Of a stretch of 8,579 nucleotides of DNA, positions 1-6,662 are shown piece after piece. Origin of the DNA: RUG11462 sp045649405 (GTDB lineage: Bacteria; Bacillota; Clostridia; Oscillospirales; Acutalibacteraceae); NCBI GenBank assembly GCA_045649405.1, contig JAZRPW010000057.1:1-8579 (forward strand), given 5' to 3'. The notes under the pieces were generated by a model. The model had not been told where the DNA came from. It searched no databases and saw only the letters and a list, made by a program, of their open reading frames with translations. Numbering within the stretch: the stretch's first letter is position 1; each line of letters opens with the position of its first letter. A program made the translations under genes and the position numbers.

Positions 1-762
1 TGTATGACTGAGTTTTGGAATTTCTTGTTGTTCTACAGTAACCTCTCCACAAACAGAGCAATGCTTACCATTTGTTAAACCGACCTTTGAACAGGTTGCC
101 GCATAGCCTTTATCTACCAACTCAATGTGTGGTACTTTAGGACTTTCTACTTGTTCAACTAAAATTTCGCCACAAAGTTTACAATGTGAGCCTTCTGTAA
201 GTCCTGTTTGCGAGCAGGTTGCTTCTCTTGAAAAATCTAACACTTCAATATGCTCAAGCATAGGAATTTCTTTTCGACTTGTTATAACTTCCTTACAAAC
301 TGAGCAAGAAATTTCATCGGTATAACCTGCTCTTTTGCAAGTTGCTTCATAACCTTTAGTTGAAACATATTCTGTATGTGGTTTTTTAGATGTTTCTTCT
401 TGCGCTACTAATATTTTATTACACCAAGAGCAATAACTACCTTCTGTTAAACCAGTTTTAGTACAAGTTGATTCAACTGCTTTTGAAACTTGAGGGTTAT
501 GCGCATCAGGGTTTACATCAGTATAAGTGTCTTTATAAGAATTGCCACAATTCGAGCAGATGTGCTCTGTATAACCTTTTTCTTTACAAGTAGGAGCTAC
601 AACTTTATCAGAACCTGCTTTTGCAATATGGTTGCCTGTTGCTAAAACTTTGCTATCAGTATATGTTTCTCCACATAACAAGCAAAAATGTTCTGTGTAG
701 CCATCTTTTGCACAGGTAGGTGGCACAACCTTGTCATGCCCCTCTTTAGCAATATGCGAACA
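1..762 (-). repeat. C-terminal array of at least six CxxC zinc-ribbon-like protein repeats
   Basis: Residues 1369-1622 of the large secreted protein contain six units of roughly 40 residues (about 120 bp). Each has the core T-C-x3-G-(Y/L)-T-x-C-x2-C followed by a short beta-rich segment ending in a His-containing PHxE or NHIA turn. Units 1 and 2 use C-x9-C-x2-C (GYTEH form) and units 3, 5 and 6 use C-x10-C-x2-C (GLTEG or GLTNG form). The DNA copies are diverged, so this is an old protein repeat and not a recent tandem duplication. Such Cys-rich units are common in surface proteins of gut Firmicutes. Metal binding or disulfide stapling is inferred, and the array continues past the window edge. 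Confidence 0.8.
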
Positions 763-3700
763 AACAGTAGAACCTAAAACAAGATAAGAAATATTATCTA
801 TATAAATAGTATCAGCCGTTGACCAGTTTGTAGAAATTCTAAAAGAAGCAATATCTTCAGCAGAGCATAAGCGTGTATCAATAACATCTGTAACAGTTAT
901 CCAATTGTTAGCGCAAATGCTCGACAACGAACTTGCACTTCCGTATAAATCTTTGTTGCTTGCGTCTTTGCCCATTACACCAAAGGTCGCATTTTTTGTA
1001 ACATAAATATCAAATTTAATACCGATAGTATTTTCTGGCATATTGGTTGTATTAAAACCAATGCCGCTATACTGATTTTTAGCATCAATTTTTAATACTT
1101 TGCCGTGGTTATCATCTGCAACAGGACTATCTACGATTTCGGCAGTTCCTGAATAACGACTTGGCACACTTGAAACATTATTAAAATCATCAATAATCGG
1201 TGATATAACTTTAGTTTCATTATTAAGCAAATCTAAAGTTTCAATATAATTTGCAAGTGTTTCGCCAACTGAATTATGAGCTTTTGCAGAAGGATGGTAG
1301 TTTCCACCTGCGCTATCGCCTTTTATAATTTTAAAATAAATGTCATTATATTTATTTTCGTTTACAACTTCTGATACAGATTTTCTTATGTTTATAAATT
1401 CATTTGAGAAAGAACCATCTGTGTTCATAAGTCCACCGATAAATACAATAGGTACAGACTTATCATTTGCACGGATTTTTTCAATCAAATCTTTAATTTT
1501 TACTCTCAACTCTTGTTGATAATCAACATCACCAACGTTTGATTTGTGTGACAAGTCGTTTTGTCCGAGCGATACAACTGCTAAATCAGGATTATACGCC
1601 GAGTAATTCCACAAAAGGTTATCCTTTGGTGAAGCGTAATCGTAAATTTTTGAAATAATTCCACCTGCAGGGTTGGTGTTTTCATTAAATCCGTATGCGA
1701 TACCATATCCTGAAGCCGCACAAATATTTATATCGGCGTCTAACGCTCTGCCAACTACACCTGCATAAGAATCAAGCGCATCGGTTGTGTAAGGTTTATA
1801 AGTACCGTCTTCTCCGAGTGGCACGTTTCCTTGACCTACTGTTATAGAGTCTCCGTAAAAATCAATAGTATATTTTTTCTTTGCAGGGGCTTTTGATTTT
1901 TTGCCTGTAAAGGTAAGAGATTTTATGCGATAGGTGGAATAACTATACTCGTTAGGGTGCCAAAGCATAATAGTATGCTCGCCGGCTTGAAGGTCGGTTG
2001 CGACAGTGATTTCATTTTCTCCCGCAGAAATCTCTATAAGTTTGCGGTTTTGATAATCGCCGTCTATAATCACACCAAGATAGTGTGAAGAGTTTTTATG
2101 CGCGGTGTTGTCAAGTTTAACTTTAACATCACCTTCTGCAAAAATGCCATATTCAACGCCTGAGCCACTCATTGCCAAAACAACATCATTAGCGTCTTTA
2201 TATGCTCTGCTAATTAGTTTTGAGCAATTTGCAAGTTCATTTGCGGTATATTCATGTTCAAGTAATACGCCTTCACGAACTGCTGTATAATCACAGTTTT
2301 TGCAATCATAAATAATAGCGCCTGCATCATAATCGATAGTTTCAGTACAATCGTGGTCGCTTGACCATTTTAAGTTAGTTTTGTATGCAGAGCCACAGTC
2401 AAGACAATAGTTTTGAGTATAACCACCCATAGTACAAGTTGGTGCTTTTACAGTTGTTCTTGAAACATCAGGATTATGCGGAAGTTTTGTGCCCTTGCCA
2501 TCGCCATTGTATGAGCGTTGTTGCTTCATACCGCATTGGGTACAAGCCCATAGATGATAACCTGACATTTTGCAAGTTGGCTCAAATGTTTCAACAAGTT
2601 CATAATTATGCTCTGTTACAGGAATTGCTTTTTCACTAAAAACAGTTGAACAATTAATGCAATATGTTTTAATGCTACCTGCATATAAACAATCTGCAGG
2701 TGTTGTGTCTGTAACAACATTATGACCGAGAGCCACGCCATCTGCTTTGTAACAATATTCACAATGCTTTGGATTGGTACAATCTGCGTTAACATAAGAA
2801 TGGTTGCATTCCATTGTAAAGTTGCCAGTCATATCGTAAGCAACGCCAACAGTTTCACCATTTTGTTTTAAAACATTATTATTAGTAACAAAAACAAATT
2901 GAGCATTTTCTGTGTGGTTAGTAAGTGCGCCTAAATTGTTTAATGTTGTATTTGCTAATTTCACATCAACATACTGTGTTAAAGCATTATCTGAATGGAA
3001 CAAATATAAAGCATCGTTTACAATACAACTGTTAAAATACAATTTTTTAGGAGAAGTGTTTGAGCCATTGCTCATCAAAAACGCTTTTCTGCCGTTCAAA
3101 TTAAAGGTGCAATTATTATAAATTCCCGCATTTCTTGAAATTACGTAATTACTTGAACTGCTAACTTTTTCACCAAACGTAAAGGTGCAGTTATTAGCTT
3201 CAATATTGATGCCACCGAAGCTATGGTTAAACACGTATCCCGAAGATGCAGTTGAATTTACAGTGATATTCAAATCTTCGCATTTCACTTTTGCATTGTA
3301 GTTATTTTCTCTTGTGTGTATAAAATTGCTAGATTTTCCAGAAATTATAACATTACCATTTTTAATTACATTTGGCTTGTTTTCGTCACTAATAGCAAAA
3401 TAACCGCCATTTACAGTTAGCGTTTTTCCGTTTAAATCAATAGTAGGCTCATTAAATGTATAAATTCTCTTTGTTAATGTAATGTCATTTAAAAGTTTAA
3501 TAGTACCTTTTTCTTTTAAATGACTAATAGCGCTTTTAAGTTCATCTTCTGTGCTTACTTCGATATAATCAGAAACATTAACACCGGTTTCTTTATTTAC
3601 AACAACAGGAGTTGTTTCATTTTCATCAGTTTTAACAAAAATCAACTTTTCAATAGTTACCCCAGAACCATCTTTGGCCTTGAATGTAACATCAAAATTG

Positions 3701-4866
3701 CTATTGTCTTGCAAATCAACAGAGCCAACAAAAGCCTGATTGCCAACTGCTTTACCATGGTCTGTTGCTTTGATTTCGTTGGTTTTCACACCATTGATAT
3801 AAGCATATATATCTTTGTTGTTAATTTCAGTATAGATATCATATTTGCCCGGTGTTAATTCATCTTGAATTGTGAAATCAAGTGATGATTCGCCTTTTAA
3901 GGTAGAAACAGTTTTGCCATAAGCATATTCTGAACCGTTATTTTTAAGGTCTAATGTGCTAAATGCTTTGTAATTGTCATACAATTTATCATCATTAAGC
4001 TGATAAACTCTAACGTGGTCAATCCACATTTTCCATTGGTCTTCTTCAGCTTCGTTAACAGGGTTAGAAAACATACCCATTGCTACGTTTATAATAAGCC
4101 AATGTTCAAAAGTTCTAAAAGATTGCGCAAATTCTGGCTTTGTAATATCAACAATAGTGTGCATTGAATCATCAACGCCGATAACTAAAAACTTATCTGT
4201 CCAAAAAAGCCAATAGTTATGAAATTCTTCATTTATTTTGTGGTCATAGCTTTGATTGCCCACGCCAGTTGCTTTGTGATGCGCGTTACCTCTGTTGCCA
4301 TAAGTAGTATGATGAAGAGTTGATTCAGTTGCTTTGTCGTTATTTAAGCGCTCCATAATATCAATCTCGCCTGAATAAGGCCAATCGCAAGAGCCAGAAG
4401 GGTAATCGTAACCCATCATCCATATAGCAGGAACAATGTTTTTACCACACGCTTGTTTTGCCCTAATTTCAAAATACCCGTATTTCCAATGTTGTTTACC
4501 AGCAGTTGAAATTTCGGCAGAAGTGTATTTGTATTTTCTGCCGTCTTGAGCTACTCTCGCCTCGATTTTTGGAACGATAACTGCACTCTCGCCATCAAAC
4601 TGCAAACTACCATTATCCATAGAATCAGCATAAATTTGAAGTTCTGAATTTCTACGAGTCATTTGACCATCAAACTGCCACTTTGTAGTATCAAGAGTGT
4701 CACCGTTGAATTCATCTGACCAAACAAGGTCAAAATCAGACCTAACTCTATCTAAAAACGTTTGAGTAACTTGATTATCTTCTGCATTTGCTGTAATAAC
4801 ATTAACTGTCAAAATAGAAGAAATCATTACCAAACTTAAAATAACGCTTAAAATTCTTTTTAACAT
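1..4866 (-). CDS. Secreted multimodular GH16 glucanase / CE2-like esterase with Cys-rich repeats (C-terminus outside window)
   Basis: The frame is open for 1622 codons from ATG at 4866 to the left edge, with no in-frame stop. Residues 1-28 form a Sec signal peptide (basic MLKR, hydrophobic core, ANA before ED). GH16 spans about 45-293; GEIDIMER gives nucleophile E167, D169 and acid/base E172 in the ExDxxE beta-bulge form of laminarinase-type beta-1,3(4)-glucanases. Residues 294-422 look like a carbohydrate-binding beta-sandwich, 423-682 like a beta-helix with recurring NNCTF turns, and 683-866 are Cys-rich. About 880-1000 is a CE2-type jelly roll, followed by an SGNH esterase to about 1215 (FYGDSITVG with S1007, GQND at 1101-1104, H1191). 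Residues 1223-1363 look like another beta-sandwich and 1369 onward holds CxxC repeats. I infer an exported enzyme that cuts and deacetylates plant or fungal glycans. No anchor or dockerin is visible because the end is missing. Module order is seen; the exact substrate is inferred. Confidence 0.9.
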   Translation of the reverse strand, partial: MLKRILSVILSLVMISSILTVNVITANAEDNQVTQTFLDRVRSDFDLVWSDEFNGDTLDTTKWQFDGQMTRRNSELQIYADSMDNGSLQFDGESAVIVPKIEARVAQDGRKYKYTSAEISTAGKQHWKYGYFEIRAKQACGKNIVPAIWMMGYDYPSGSCDWPYSGEIDIMERLNNDKATESTLHHTTYGNRGNAHHKATGVGNQSYDHKINEEFHNYWLFWTDKFLVIGVDDSMHTIVDITKPEFAQSFRTFEHWLIINVAMGMFSNPVNEAEEDQWKMWIDHVRVYQLNDDKLYDNYKAFSTLDLKNNGSEYAYGKTVSTLKGESSLDFTIQDELTPGKYDIYTEINNKDIYAYINGVKTNEIKATDHGKAVGNQAFVGSVDLQDNSNFDVTFKAKDGSGVTIEKLIFVKTDENETTPVVVNKETGVNVSDYIEVSTEDELKSAISHLKEKGTIKLLNDITLTKRIYTFNEPTIDLNGKTLTVNGGYFAISDENKPNVIKNGNVIISGKSSNFIHTRENNYNAKVKCEDLNITVNSTASSGYVFNHSFGGINIEANNCTFTFGEKVSSSSNYVISRNAGIYNNCTFNLNGRKAFLMSNGSNTSPKKLYFNSCIVNDALYLFHSDNALTQYVDVKLANTTLNNLGALTNHTENAQFVFVTNNNVLKQNGETVGVAYDMTGNFTMECNHSYVNADCTNPKHCEYCYKADGVALGHNVVTDTTPADCLYAGSIKTYCINCSTVFSEKAIPVTEHNYELVETFEPTCKMSGYHLWACTQCGMKQQRSYNGDGKGTKLPHNPDVSRTTVKAPTCTMGGYTQNYCLDCGSAYKTNLKWSSDHDCTETIDYDAGAIIYDCKNCDYTAVREGVLLEHEYTANELANCSKLISRAYKDANDVVLAMSGSGVEYGIFAEGDVKVKLDNTAHKNSSHYLGVIIDGDYQNRKLIEISAGENEITVATDLQAGEHTIMLWHPNEYSYSTYRIKSLTFTGKKSKAPAKKKYTIDFYGDSITVGQGNVPLGEDGTYKPYTTDALDSYAGVVGRALDADINICAASGYGIAYGFNENTNPAGGIISKIYDYASPKDNLLWNYSAYNPDLAVVSLGQNDLSHKSNVGDVDYQQELRVKIKDLIEKIRANDKSVPIVFIGGLMNTDGSFSNEFINIRKSVSEVVNENKYNDIYFKIIKGDSAGGNYHPSAKAHNSVGETLANYIETLDLLNNETKVISPIIDDFNNVSSVPSRYSGTAEIVDSPVADDNHGKVLKIDAKNQYSGIGFNTTNMPENTIGIKFDIYVTKNATFGVMGKDASNKDLYGSASSLSSICANNWITVTDVIDTRLCSAEDIASFRISTNWSTADTIYIDNISYLVLGSTVCSHIAKEGHDKVVPPTCAKDGYTEHFCLLCGETYTDSKVLATGNHIAKAGSDKVVAPTCKEKGYTEHICSNCGNSYKDTYTDVNPDAHNPQVSKAVESTCTKTGLTEGSYCSWCNKILVAQEETSKKPHTEYVSTKGYEATCKRAGYTDEISCSVCKEVITSRKEIPMLEHIEVLDFSREATCSQTGLTEGSHCKLCGEILVEQVESPKVPHIELVDKGYAATCSKVGLTNGKHCSVCGEVTVEQQEIPKLSHT
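2281..2820 (-). repeat. Internal Cys-rich CxxC block between the beta-helix and the esterase
   Basis: Residues 683-862 carry a looser set of the same kind of unit: CTNPKHCEYC, ADCLYAGSIKTYCINC, PTCKMSGYHLWACTQC, PTCTMGGYTQNYCLDC and a final YDCKNC. The units are less regular than the C-terminal array and separate the beta-helix region from the CE2-like esterase. A spacer or ligand-binding role on the cell surface is inferred. Two Cys-rich arrays in one polypeptide bracket the esterase module. Confidence 0.7.
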
Positions 4867-4872
4867 AAAAAA

Positions 4873-4878
4873 CTCCTT
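4873..4878 (-). promoter_or_regulatory. Ribosome binding site of the GH16/CE2 gene
   Basis: On the minus strand AAGGAG lies 6 nt before the ATG at 4866. It fixes this start, which also gives a well-formed signal peptide. Confidence 0.85.
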
Positions 4879-4895
4879 AAATATTAATTTTTAAT

Positions 4896-4904
4896 ATTAT
4901 ATCA
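4896..4904 (-). promoter_or_regulatory. Extended -10 promoter of the GH16/CE2 gene
   Basis: The minus strand reads TGATATAAT, a consensus extended -10 (TGn plus TATAAT). The -35 position 17 bp further out (TGGATT) matches poorly, as expected for an extended -10 promoter. Predicted start of transcription is near 4889, giving a short leader of about 23 nt. Confidence 0.6.
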
Positions 4905-4922
4905 TATTAATCTAAGTAAATC

Positions 4923-4986
4923 CATTGCTAATTTAGCACAAAAACATTGCTAAAACATCGTCAAAAATCAACAAAAAAGATTTTTT
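4923..4986. promoter_or_regulatory. Divergent intergenic control region: repeated CATTGCTAA and A/T-tract block
   Basis: CATTGCTAA occurs at 4923-4931 and again at 4945-4953, 22 bp apart, about two helical turns, so both copies face the same side of the helix. The first copy is part of the palindrome GCTAA-T-TTAGC (4927-4937). A block of six A, GA, six T (4973-4986) lies just upstream of the SCIFF -35 and resembles an UP element or intrinsically bent DNA. A regulator binding here could act on both divergent genes. This is inference from pattern only; no known operator is recognised. Confidence 0.35.
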
Positions 4987-4993
4987 CTAATGC

Positions 4994-5022
4994 TTGACAA
5001 GAGCCAATTGGTGTGATATAAT
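4994..5022 (+). promoter_or_regulatory. Perfect-consensus sigma-A promoter of the SCIFF operon
   Basis: TTGACA (4994-4999) and TATAAT (5017-5022) are separated by exactly 17 bp, with a TGA extension (5014-5016) forming an extended -10 as well. Transcription should start near 5029 with a leader of about 24 nt. Every basal element is at consensus, which predicts very high expression unless repressed. Confidence 0.9.
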
Positions 5023-5052
5023 TTTTACAACATATTTAAGGAGATGCACAAA

Positions 5053-5202
5053 ATGATGAAAAGAATTAAAACTGTTGAAACTCGTGATTTGAAAAAAAGC
5101 GTTAAAACAGGTGGTTGTGGCGAATGTCAAACATCTTGCCAATCAGCTTGCAAAACATCTTGTGGTGTTGCAAACCAAAAATGTGAAAACGCTTCAAAAT
5201 AA
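5053..5202 (+). CDS. scfA: SCIFF ranthipeptide precursor (six Cys in forty-five residues)
   Basis: A 49-residue peptide with a leader of about 20 residues (MMKRIKTVETRDLKKSVKTG) and a Cys-rich core with exactly six Cys at 22, 25, 29, 33, 37 and 44, interleaved with Thr, Ser and Gln (CQTSC, CKTSC). This is the hallmark of the SCIFF family in Clostridia. The adjacent radical SAM enzyme is expected to install thioether bridges from Cys sulfur to residues such as Thr; a Cys-Thr link has been shown for the Clostridium thermocellum CteA/CteB pair. AAGGAG at 5038-5043 is 9 nt before the ATG at 5053. The ATG at 5056 is a close alternative. An in-frame ATG at 5044 abuts the Shine-Dalgarno and is unlikely. 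No peptidase or exporter gene is adjacent. Ranthipeptides have been linked to cell-density signalling in solventogenic clostridia, but the role here is unknown. Confidence 0.93.
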   Translation: MMKRIKTVETRDLKKSVKTGGCGECQTSCQSACKTSCGVANQKCENASK

Positions 5203-5221
5203 TTATTTTTTATGATTATTT

Positions 5222-5245
5222 CGCCACCTTTTTTGGTGGCGTCTT
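5222..5245 (+). terminator. Leaky terminator/attenuator hairpin between SCIFF precursor and maturase
   Basis: CGCCACC (5222-5228) pairs perfectly with GGTGGCG (5235-5241) around a six-T loop, 20 nt after the precursor stop. The trailing tract is only TCTTTA, so termination should be partial. A likely purpose is an abundant short precursor mRNA, protected at its 3' end, with a smaller share reading through into the maturase. A pure mRNA-stability hairpin is the alternative. Confidence 0.65.
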
Positions 5246-5279
5246 TACTATATAAAATTTTTGAAAAAGGAAATATAAA

Positions 5280-6641
5280 ATGTTACATCAGTATAAATTA
5301 AATGGTTACAACATTGTGCTTGACACAGCATCTGGCAGTATTCACTCTGTTGATGAAGTGGCTTTTGATATTATTAAATATTACAAAGAAAAACAGCCAG
5401 AAGAAATTGTAGAAATTATCACAAAAGAATACGGCGTGACAGAGTCTGATGTTTTAGAGTGCATTGAAGACGTTAAAACTTTAGAATCGCAAGGCAAACT
5501 CTGGTCGGTTGATGAATATGAGAATTTGGCAATTGACTTTAAAAAGAGAAATACCGTAGTAAAAGCGCTTTGCTTGCACATTGCACACTCTTGCAACCTT
5601 GACTGTTCATATTGCTTTGCGGCAGGTGGAAAATACCACGGCAAAGACAGTTTAATGAGTTTTGAAGTTGGCAAGCGTGCGCTTGACTTTCTCATTGAAA
5701 ATTCAGGCACAAGAAGAAACTTGGAAGTTGACTTTTTCGGTGGCGAACCACTTCTTAACTTCGATGTTGTAAAACAACTTGTAGAATATGCAAGAAGCAT
5801 CGAAAAAGAGCACAACAAAAACTTCAGATTCACACTCACAACCAACGGCGTGTTGATTGATGATGATGTAATTTCATTTTGCAACAAAGAAATGGACAAC
5901 GTTGTTTTGTCTTTAGACGGCAGACGCGAAAAACACGACTTTTTCAGAAAAGACTTGGCTGGCAACGGCTCTTATGACAAAATCTTGCCAAAGTTTAAAG
6001 ATTTTGTGCAAAAACGTGGCGACAAAAGTTATTACATGCGTGGTACTTTTACCCACAACAATGTTGATTTTACCGAAGACATTTTTCATATGGCAGACTT
6101 AGGTTTCAAAGAACTTTCAATGGAACCCGTTGTTTGTAAACCAGATGAAAAATATGCGCTTACTTATGATGATTTGCCAAAGGTTTTAGAGCAATATGAA
6201 ATCTTGGCAAAAGAAATGATAAAACGCAAACGTGAGGGCAATGGTTTTACATTCTACCATTATATGCTTGACTTAACATCAGGCCCTTGCATTTACAAAA
6301 GAATTACTGGTTGTGGCTCTGGCACAGAGTATATGGCAGTAACTCCACAAGGCGAACTTTATCCTTGCCACCAATTCGTTGGCGATGAAAATTATAAATT
6401 GGGTGACATTTTCACAGGTGTTACAAATACTGAAAAAGTAGATGAATTCAAACTTTGCAATGCTTATGCAAAAGATGAATGTAAAGATTGTTTTGCTCGC
6501 CTTTATTGTTCAGGCGGTTGTGCAGCAAATGCCTACCACGCAACCGGAAATATCAATGGCATTTATGAATATGGTTGCGAACTTTTCAAAAAGCGTATTG
6601 AATGCGCAATTATGATGAAGGTAGCTGAATCAGAAGAATAA
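5280..6641 (+). CDS. scfB: Thioether-forming SCIFF peptide maturase (radical SAM/SPASM)
   Basis: This 453-residue enzyme should cross-link the Cys-rich core of the peptide encoded just upstream. The N-terminal 85 residues (YNIVLDTASGSIHSVDEVAF onward) look like the PqqD-like RiPP recognition element that binds the leader. The radical SAM domain carries C105-x3-C109-x2-C112 (CNLDCSYC) for the SAM-binding [4Fe-4S] cluster and GGEP at 154-157. The SPASM region has C345, C363 in the G-x4-C form (GELYPC), then C401-x2-C404-x5-C410-x3-C414, and C433, the classic seven-Cys pattern for two auxiliary clusters; C337 is one extra nearby Cys. All expected ligands are present, so the enzyme looks intact. 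AAGGA at 5267-5271 lies 8 nt before the ATG. It is cytosolic and oxygen-sensitive by family. Homology to CteB/ScfB is clear; the exact bridge pattern on this peptide is not readable from sequence. Confidence 0.94.
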   Translation: MLHQYKLNGYNIVLDTASGSIHSVDEVAFDIIKYYKEKQPEEIVEIITKEYGVTESDVLECIEDVKTLESQGKLWSVDEYENLAIDFKKRNTVVKALCLHIAHSCNLDCSYCFAAGGKYHGKDSLMSFEVGKRALDFLIENSGTRRNLEVDFFGGEPLLNFDVVKQLVEYARSIEKEHNKNFRFTLTTNGVLIDDDVISFCNKEMDNVVLSLDGRREKHDFFRKDLAGNGSYDKILPKFKDFVQKRGDKSYYMRGTFTHNNVDFTEDIFHMADLGFKELSMEPVVCKPDEKYALTYDDLPKVLEQYEILAKEMIKRKREGNGFTFYHYMLDLTSGPCIYKRITGCGSGTEYMAVTPQGELYPCHQFVGDENYKLGDIFTGVTNTEKVDEFKLCNAYAKDECKDCFARLYCSGGCAANAYHATGNINGIYEYGCELFKKRIECAIMMKVAESEE

Positions 6642-6650
6642 ATTTTAAGA

Positions 6651-6658
6651 AAGGGTGG
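6651..6658 (+). promoter_or_regulatory. Ribosome binding site deciding a GTG start
   Basis: AAGGGTGG lies 4 nt before GTG at 6663, in the 21-nt gap after the maturase stop. No ATG sits in a better place, and the protein from this GTG begins like the family, so the non-ATG start is preferred. The short gap suggests translational coupling. Confidence 0.65.
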
Positions 6659-6662
6659 TTTT

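Noticed and set aside
1..762. CRISPR-like or satellite DNA repeat with a period of about 120 bp
   Set aside because: The periodicity is in the protein (CxxC units). The DNA copies are diverged, with no constant repeat separated by unique spacers.
125..3858. Several plus-strand open frames of 60-112 residues in the left half (125-325, 2105-2290, 2439-2639, 2912-3121, 3520-3858)
   Set aside because: All lie antisense within the continuous minus-strand gene, have no convincing ribosome sites and show no family likeness.
5044..5052. Upstream in-frame ATG for the SCIFF precursor
   Set aside because: It directly abuts the AAGGAG Shine-Dalgarno with no spacer. The ATG at 5053 has a 9-nt spacer and gives the family's usual length.
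5381..5965. Minus-strand open frame of 194 residues inside the maturase gene
   Set aside because: It is antisense to a gene with complete radical SAM motifs; its composition is that of a shadow frame.
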